Position numbers and translations under genes: made by a program | Source: Rhodospirillaceae bacterium | GTDB taxonomy: Bacteria > Pseudomonadota > Alphaproteobacteria > Rhodospirillales > Rhodospirillaceae | Assembly: GCA_020852595.1 (NCBI GenBank) | Contig: JADZAK010000057.1 | Coordinates: 1-34,840 of the forward strand | Length of the DNA: 34,840 bases | Direction: 5' to 3' | In this document: positions 30,791 to 34,840 of the stretch, piece by piece | Layout of the letters: every line of letters begins with the position of its first letter | Position numbering within the stretch: the first letter of the stretch is position 1 | The notes under the pieces: model-generated | Seen by the model: only the letters and a program-made list of their open reading frames with translations | What the model was told of the DNA's origin: nothing | The model's database searches: none

Positions 30791-32104
30791 TCAAAGAGCT
30801 TTGTGGATCATCCGCGGATTCAAATCCTTCAAACTCGTCGCCCCGACCTGCCGCAAAGCGGCGTTGAATTCGGCCTTTACGATCTGGATCACCCGGTCGA
30901 CGCCGGCTTCACCGAACGCGCCAAGTCCCCAGAGGTAAGGGCGGCCAAACCCAACCATGGTGGCGCCCATTGCCAGCGCCTTGACGATATCAAAGCCGCG
31001 GTAGAAGCCTCCGTCCACGAAGATCGGAACGCGCCCCTTAACGGCGGGTGCGATGTCCGCGAGAGAAGCGATCGTCGAACCGCCGGTATCTTCATTTCGA
31101 CCGCCGTGGTTCGAAATATGGATGCCGTAGCCGTACTTTACGCACAGCAGCGCGTCCTCGACATCCATGATGCCCTTGATGAAGATTTCCATCTTCGTGA
31201 TGTCACGCAGGCGCTTGATAAATTCCCAGGTCAGCGTGTCGCGAGACACTTCCGCCGTCACCGCGTCGCGTGCCCCGTTATCTTCCCAGAGCGCCGCCGG
31301 GACTTCCGAGAACATCGCCATACCCCCGGGATTGCGAAGCGTCTGCTTCGGGTTCGTCTTGCTGACGGCATGACACGTCACGCACAAGCGCGTGTCGTCA
31401 CGCCTTTGACGCTCGAGAGATGAAAGCTTTCGATTTCCCGTTCCATCCACCGTTACAAGCATCGCCCGGCAGCCGCTGCGCTCGGCGCGCTGGACGATCA
31501 GCTTCGTGATTTCCCAATTCGCCTGCTGGTACAACTGGAACATCACCGGCCCGGCCTTATCGCGAAGCTTGTTGGCTTGCTCCGTCGGTATCGTCGTGTT
31601 GGTCGCAAGTCCTTGCGCGATGTTGTGCCGTCCGGCGGCGCGCGAGGCGCCGGTTTCCGCCTCGGCGTGGTAGGTCGTCAGACGACCGACCGGACACAGG
31701 AAGAACGGCATGTCGTATTTATGTCCAAACATCTCCCTGCTGCTGTCCGCCGCCCTCACGTCGATCAGGCGCCGAGAGCGGATCACGAACTTGTTTTGAT
31801 CCTGCCGGTTGGCTCTGTACGAAACTTCACCGTCGGCGCCGGTGGACATATAACCCCAGTGGGCGCCTGGAATGTTTTTGTGGGCGACAGCCTCGAGCTC
31901 GAATATGTCGAGCGCGTCTTGGGGTTTTTCGACGATGTAATTCGGATCGTACGGCTTCCAGATATAGGGATCGTCGGGACGCGTCTGGAGTTCGAAGGCG
32001 GTGTTGGCGAGCGCCTCCCTGGCGCTCATCGCAAGCACAGGGCTTGCCGCAAGATATTGAAGAAATTTCCGACGGTTGTTCTTGACGCTCGCTGGATCGA
32101 TCAT
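30791..32104 (-). CDS. Tat-exported FMN-dependent alpha-hydroxyacid oxidoreductase with CxxCH motif
   Basis: 437 residues. A twin-arginine signal is at 11-33 (NRRKFLQYLAASPVLAMSA), so the protein is exported folded with its FMN. The family core is clear: HWGYMSTGADGEVSYRAN, PFFLCPVGRL, GPVMFQLYQQ, K310 (FIKGIMDVEDA), the catalytic base H333 and R336 in SNHGGR, and R369 in DGGFYRG. Relatives oxidise L-lactate, glycolate or mandelate. Unusually, residues 241-245 read C-V-T-C-H, a haem-c attachment motif. They sit in the loop after TVDGTGNR, where the flexible lid of the family lies over the flavin. ATG 32104 follows GGGGGGAACC. The DUF1552 gene is 105 bases upstream. Confidence 0.9.
   Translation of the reverse strand: MIDPASVKNNRRKFLQYLAASPVLAMSAREALANTAFELQTRPDDPYIWKPYDPNYIVEKPQDALDIFELEAVAHKNIPGAHWGYMSTGADGEVSYRANRQDQNKFVIRSRRLIDVRAADSSREMFGHKYDMPFFLCPVGRLTTYHAEAETGASRAAGRHNIAQGLATNTTIPTEQANKLRDKAGPVMFQLYQQANWEITKLIVQRAERSGCRAMLVTVDGTGNRKLSSLERQRRDDTRLCVTCHAVSKTNPKQTLRNPGGMAMFSEVPAALWEDNGARDAVTAEVSRDTLTWEFIKRLRDITKMEIFIKGIMDVEDALLCVKYGYGIHISNHGGRNEDTGGSTIASLADIAPAVKGRVPIFVDGGFYRGFDIVKALAMGATMVGFGRPYLWGLGAFGEAGVDRVIQIVKAEFNAALRQVGATSLKDLNPRMIHKAL
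31370..31384 (-). other. CxxCH haem-c motif inside the FMN enzyme
   Basis: Five codons encode C-V-T-C-H (residues 241-245). CxxCH is the covalent attachment site for haem c. Attachment happens in the periplasm, which fits the Tat signal of the host protein. Confidence 0.7.
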
Positions 32105-32138
32105 GGTTCCCCCCAATAAACAAAAATTACCGCTCTCC

Positions 32139-32163
32139 CGCGCGCTGCGGCGGGCAGCGCGCG
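32139..32163 (-). terminator. Strong hairpin between DUF1552 and FMN enzyme genes
   Basis: A perfect 10-bp stem, CGCGCGCTGC (32139-32148) with GCAGCGCGCG (32154-32163), has a 5-base loop. On the minus strand a T-rich stretch (ATTTTTG) follows about 11 bases later, too far for a classical terminator. It may attenuate read-through into the FMN gene or protect the upstream message. Confidence 0.5.
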
Positions 32164-32209
32164 GCCCCTCCTCGAAATCGGCACACGCGTTTGGAAAAGC
32201 GCTCCTTCG

Positions 32210-33547
32210 CTAGACCATGATCTCGCCGATGGCGTCGGACGTCGTGTTGCTTCCGCCGCCGAAAGTCTGGATTTCCATGCCGAGGAGGCGCATCGCGGTC
32301 AGAGACATCCGGGCCATCGGCGCGCCCTTCATATCCAGATGCAGGCCGGTCTTCAGCTTGCCGCCCGCGCGCCCGGCGGTGAACATGGGCATGTCTTCGA
32401 GGCCGTGCGTGCGTGCGTTCGCATCGCCCGTATCGGCCACGATCAGCATGTTGTCGAGAAGCGTGCCGTCGCCTTCCTTGATCTTCTCAAAAGCCTTCAC
32501 GAAGGAGGCAAAGCCTTCCATCGAGCGGCGCACGAACCACGAGCATGTGGGCTGGTAACCGAGCTTGTCGTCGATCGGCTCCTCGTGAGTGCTGGTGTGA
32601 TGCGGCTTTTCGTAGCCCGGCTTGATGGTGTTCGAGGACATATCGGCGTAGGCCATGTTCACGACCCGCGTCTGATCGCACGCGATCGCCATCGCGAGCA
32701 GTTCGGACATCATCTCGTTGCGCTGAACGACGAACGGAGACTCGTTGTTCATCTTCAGCTCGGATTCATCGGGCGCCTTCGACGGATGGCAGGCGGCGAT
32801 GGGTTCGGGTTTCGTCAACTGCTGCACGAACTGTTTCTCGAGGTGACGCAGGCCCGAGAAATACTGATCGAGGCGAGCCTTGTCTTCCGCGCCGACCCGT
32901 TTATTGAGCCAGTTGGCTTCTTCCATCACCGCCGACAGGGCGCTTTTGCGCGACATGGCGCGCGGGCTCGGCTTGAAGTCCGCGGCGTTTGGATCGTTGA
33001 ACTCCGGCCCAAACAACCGCGTGTAAAACTCCAGCGGCGAATATTCGGCCGGATTCGGCGTATTCGGGTCTTCATACGAATAGGAGGTGCGCGCATTCCC
33101 GGTCGCGGTCGCGGTCAGGGTCTTGAAGCGCTGCGTGCGGCTGATCTGATTGGCGATCTTGATGTCCCAGGTCTCCGCCGTGAGGCTATTGCCGTTCGGC
33201 GGGGAGCCGGTGCGCGCAATGATCCAGCCGGTGACATGGCCCACGAGACCGGCGCTGTCGCGGAAAGCCGTGAAGTTCGTGAGAAGGTTGAGGTGCCGGC
33301 GAAGCGGAGCCAGAGATTCGATTTCCTCGGGGAATTCGAAATCCTTGCCCGTCGTCTTGGGAACGAACACCGAGCGGTTATGCCCGAGCCCCCAGCTCCA
33401 CAAGGCAAAGCGCGTCGGGATGGGCTTGCCGTCGGCGAGCGCCGTGCCGTTGCCGTTGAGGAAACAATTCAGAAGCGGCAAGCCGACCGTGATCGCGCCG
33501 CCGTTCAACATGCCGCGCAGGACGCGCCGGCGAGAGAAATCATTCAT
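32210..33547 (-). CDS. DUF1552 family exported protein
   Basis: 445 residues. A Tat-type signal (SRRRVLRGMLNGGAITVGLP) begins at residue 5. The body matches the DUF1552 family: RFALWSWGLGHNRSVFVP, LNLLTNFTAFRDSAG, HVTGWIIARTG, QRNEMMSELLAMAIACDQTR, HHTSTHEE and DNMLIVADTGDANARTHG. These proteins have an alkaline-phosphatase/sulfatase-like outline, but no enzymatic activity is established. They are usually found beside DUF1592/1588/1585 genes, as here, 19 bases downstream of one. ATG 33547 has GGAG ten bases upstream. It is best known from Planctomycetes, Myxococcota and Acidobacteriota, so occurrence here may reflect transfer. Confidence 0.9.
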   Translation of the reverse strand: MNDFSRRRVLRGMLNGGAITVGLPLLNCFLNGNGTALADGKPIPTRFALWSWGLGHNRSVFVPKTTGKDFEFPEEIESLAPLRRHLNLLTNFTAFRDSAGLVGHVTGWIIARTGSPPNGNSLTAETWDIKIANQISRTQRFKTLTATATGNARTSYSYEDPNTPNPAEYSPLEFYTRLFGPEFNDPNAADFKPSPRAMSRKSALSAVMEEANWLNKRVGAEDKARLDQYFSGLRHLEKQFVQQLTKPEPIAACHPSKAPDESELKMNNESPFVVQRNEMMSELLAMAIACDQTRVVNMAYADMSSNTIKPGYEKPHHTSTHEEPIDDKLGYQPTCSWFVRRSMEGFASFVKAFEKIKEGDGTLLDNMLIVADTGDANARTHGLEDMPMFTAGRAGGKLKTGLHLDMKGAPMARMSLTAMRLLGMEIQTFGGGSNTTSDAIGEIMV

Positions 33548-33566
33548 GATCTTTTCACTCCTTAGA

Positions 33567-34840
33567 TCAGTGATTCGAAGCAACGTTATTCGGCTGCGCC
33601 GCCGCGGCCGATTTTTTCGGCGCCGGCGCATCGGGCACGCTGACCGCCGAGAATGCGGGATGCATGACAATCGAGCGCAACAACGGCCGGAGGCGGTATT
33701 CGTCGTCCGCGAACCCTTTGTTCAATTCCGCCAGGGTCGCGTTCGACGACGCCGGGACCACCGACGCGGTCGCATAGCTGAAGGCGCGCCGCACCAGGCA
33801 CGACGGCACCAGCGGGCTGTCGTGAAGGACTTGCGCCAGGCCTTCGACCGTCGTGAAGGCCTTGCCGTCGAGGTTGCCGCTGGTATCGATCGCGGCGCCT
33901 TTTTCCGTTTCACGGTACCGGCCCGCGCCGTCGAACCTCTCCAGCGAGAGACCGATCGGGTCGGTGATTTTATGGCAGCCCGCGCAAACCGGGTTCGCGA
34001 GGTGCATGCCGACCCGTTCACGCGCGGTGCGCAGACGAGGATCGGGATTTTCGACGGCGGAGAAATCGACATTCGCCGGCGGCGCCGGCACTTTCTGGCA
34101 GAGCAGCAGTTCACGCAGCGCCTTGCCCCGCAACGTCGCGGAGCTGCGTGTCGCATGCGATGCGCGCGCAAGGAAACTGGCGTGCGTCAGGATGCCGGAT
34201 CGTTCCGCCTCCGGGGGGAACTCGTAGGCGTTCCAACCCGCGGAGGTCTGGACGCCGTACAGGATGCCCAAGGGCGGCGAAAGGAAGGTCTGGCGTGTCG
34301 TGAAGAGATCCCTGTAGTCCCCGCTTTTCACCAGGAGCTGGTCGACCACCGTCCGCAGGGTCTGTTCACGCGCCTCCGCCGGCAGGCCGCCCAGGAAATA
34401 CGGATAGACCGTCGCGTCCTTGCTGAGCGTTTCGAGATCCTCGAGACCGAACATGTCGTCGAAAAAGGCGCGGACGCCGGCTTCCAGGCGGACACTGGCA
34501 AGCATGTCGTCGACGATACGGCCCCGGGATTTCTCGTTGAAAAGGTCGCCTTTTTTCGCCGCGGCCAGCAGCTCGGGGCCCGGCGCCGCGTTCCACAGGA
34601 AGAGGCTCAGGCGCGAGGCCTGCGAATAGGCGTCCAGGCGCATCTGTCCCGGGCGCTTGGGATCGGGCTCTTCCGTTTCGGCAACCAGCAATACGCTTGG
34701 ACTGAGGAGCACACTCTCAAGCACGACCTGGATGCCGGCATAGAAGTCGTTTTGCCGGTTTGCCGCCGCGCCGGCCTCTTCGACAAGCTTGGCCACATGC
34801 CCTTTGGGCGGAGGCACGAAATAGAGGTTCTCGACGACAC
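33567..34840 (-). CDS. DUF1592/DUF1588/DUF1585 cytochrome-like protein (partial, N-terminus beyond window)
   Basis: The visible 424 codons have no start; the frame is open through the edge (VVENLYFVPPPKGH at the beginning). The modules in order are: the DUF1592-like region (YAGIQVVLESVLLSPSVLL, ASRLSLFLWNAAP, FFDDMFGLEDL), DUF1588 (GILTHASFLARASHATRSSA, KALRELLLCQKVPAPPANVD, then P-V-C-A-G-C-H-K with haem motif CAGCH at 33972-33986, DPIGLSLERFDGAGRYR) and DUF1585 (LAQVLHDSPLVPSCLVRRAF, RPLLRSIVMHPAFSAV). The C-terminal tail is Ala/Pro/Asn-rich. Function unknown; a periplasmic haem-c electron carrier or redox enzyme is likely. The operon continues into DUF1552 after 19 bases. Confidence 0.9.
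   Translation of the reverse strand, partial: VVENLYFVPPPKGHVAKLVEEAGAAANRQNDFYAGIQVVLESVLLSPSVLLVAETEEPDPKRPGQMRLDAYSQASRLSLFLWNAAPGPELLAAAKKGDLFNEKSRGRIVDDMLASVRLEAGVRAFFDDMFGLEDLETLSKDATVYPYFLGGLPAEAREQTLRTVVDQLLVKSGDYRDLFTTRQTFLSPPLGILYGVQTSAGWNAYEFPPEAERSGILTHASFLARASHATRSSATLRGKALRELLLCQKVPAPPANVDFSAVENPDPRLRTARERVGMHLANPVCAGCHKITDPIGLSLERFDGAGRYRETEKGAAIDTSGNLDGKAFTTVEGLAQVLHDSPLVPSCLVRRAFSYATASVVPASSNATLAELNKGFADDEYRLRPLLRSIVMHPAFSAVSVPDAPAPKKSAAAAQPNNVASNH

Noticed and set aside
1-34840. CRISPR arrays, tRNA or rRNA genes, insertion sequences, phage or attachment sites
   Set aside because: No regularly spaced repeats, cloverleaf sequences, transposase or integrase motifs, or terminal repeats were seen on either strand.

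Overview
The window is GC-rich, densely coded DNA from an alphaproteobacterium. Supporting this are a dsbB-coq7 pair (ubiquinone synthesis), a TPR/O-GlcNAc-transferase-like protein, FecI/FecR/TonB-receptor regulons and many TonB-dependent receptors. The style resembles Caulobacterales, Sphingomonadales or Micropepsales, but I cannot fix the genus. I see no tRNA, rRNA, CRISPR array, insertion sequence or prophage gene. The only decayed gene is a short-chain dehydrogenase remnant at 1723-1917.

Layout. 1-407: tail of a RelE/ParE-type toxin and its HI1420-type antitoxin. 657-1714: dsbB-like gene overlapping coq7, then the SDR remnant and a strong bidirectional terminator. 1984-9750: ECF regulon 1, with a TonB receptor lacking an STN domain (minus), a divergent ECF sigma factor and FecR-type anti-sigma, and a paralogous STN-bearing receptor (minus) whose stop codon abuts that of fecR. 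9751-12051: a long structured leader or small RNA, then an exported amidase. 12048-15813: FAD/NAD(P)-binding protein, YbaK-type deacylase, cytochrome P450 and an unknown protein. 15824-17856: TPR-glycosyltransferase overlapping a GIY-YIG protein. 17890-22634: iron module with a PepSY_TM protein, a siderophore receptor and a divergent TonB, separated by an AT-rich promoter with repeated Fur-like motifs. 22641-23468: a receiver protein with a degenerate phosphorylation site. 23597-26169: methyltransferase-like, beta-propeller and group-1 glycosyltransferase genes, probably for a surface glycan. 26380-30406: ECF regulon 2 (sigma, FecR, STN receptor). 30578-34840 (minus): a small protein, a Tat-exported FMN alpha-hydroxyacid oxidoreductase, a DUF1552 protein and a DUF1592/1588/1585 cytochrome-like protein cut by the window edge.

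The two observations I rate highest are these. (1) A 33-bp promoter-like element occurs twice with 28 of 33 identical bases: upstream of the first receptor (4909-4941, minus) and upstream of the structured leader and amidase (10117-10149, plus). This suggests that the sigma factor at 5043-5582 also controls a leader RNA or sRNA and an exported amidase. (2) The Tat-exported FMN enzyme at 30791-32104 carries a CxxCH haem-c motif in the loop next to the flavin site. It lies beside a second CxxCH protein and a DUF1552 protein, next to an ECF/FecR/TonB-receptor regulon, and may be part of an uncharacterised periplasmic redox system.
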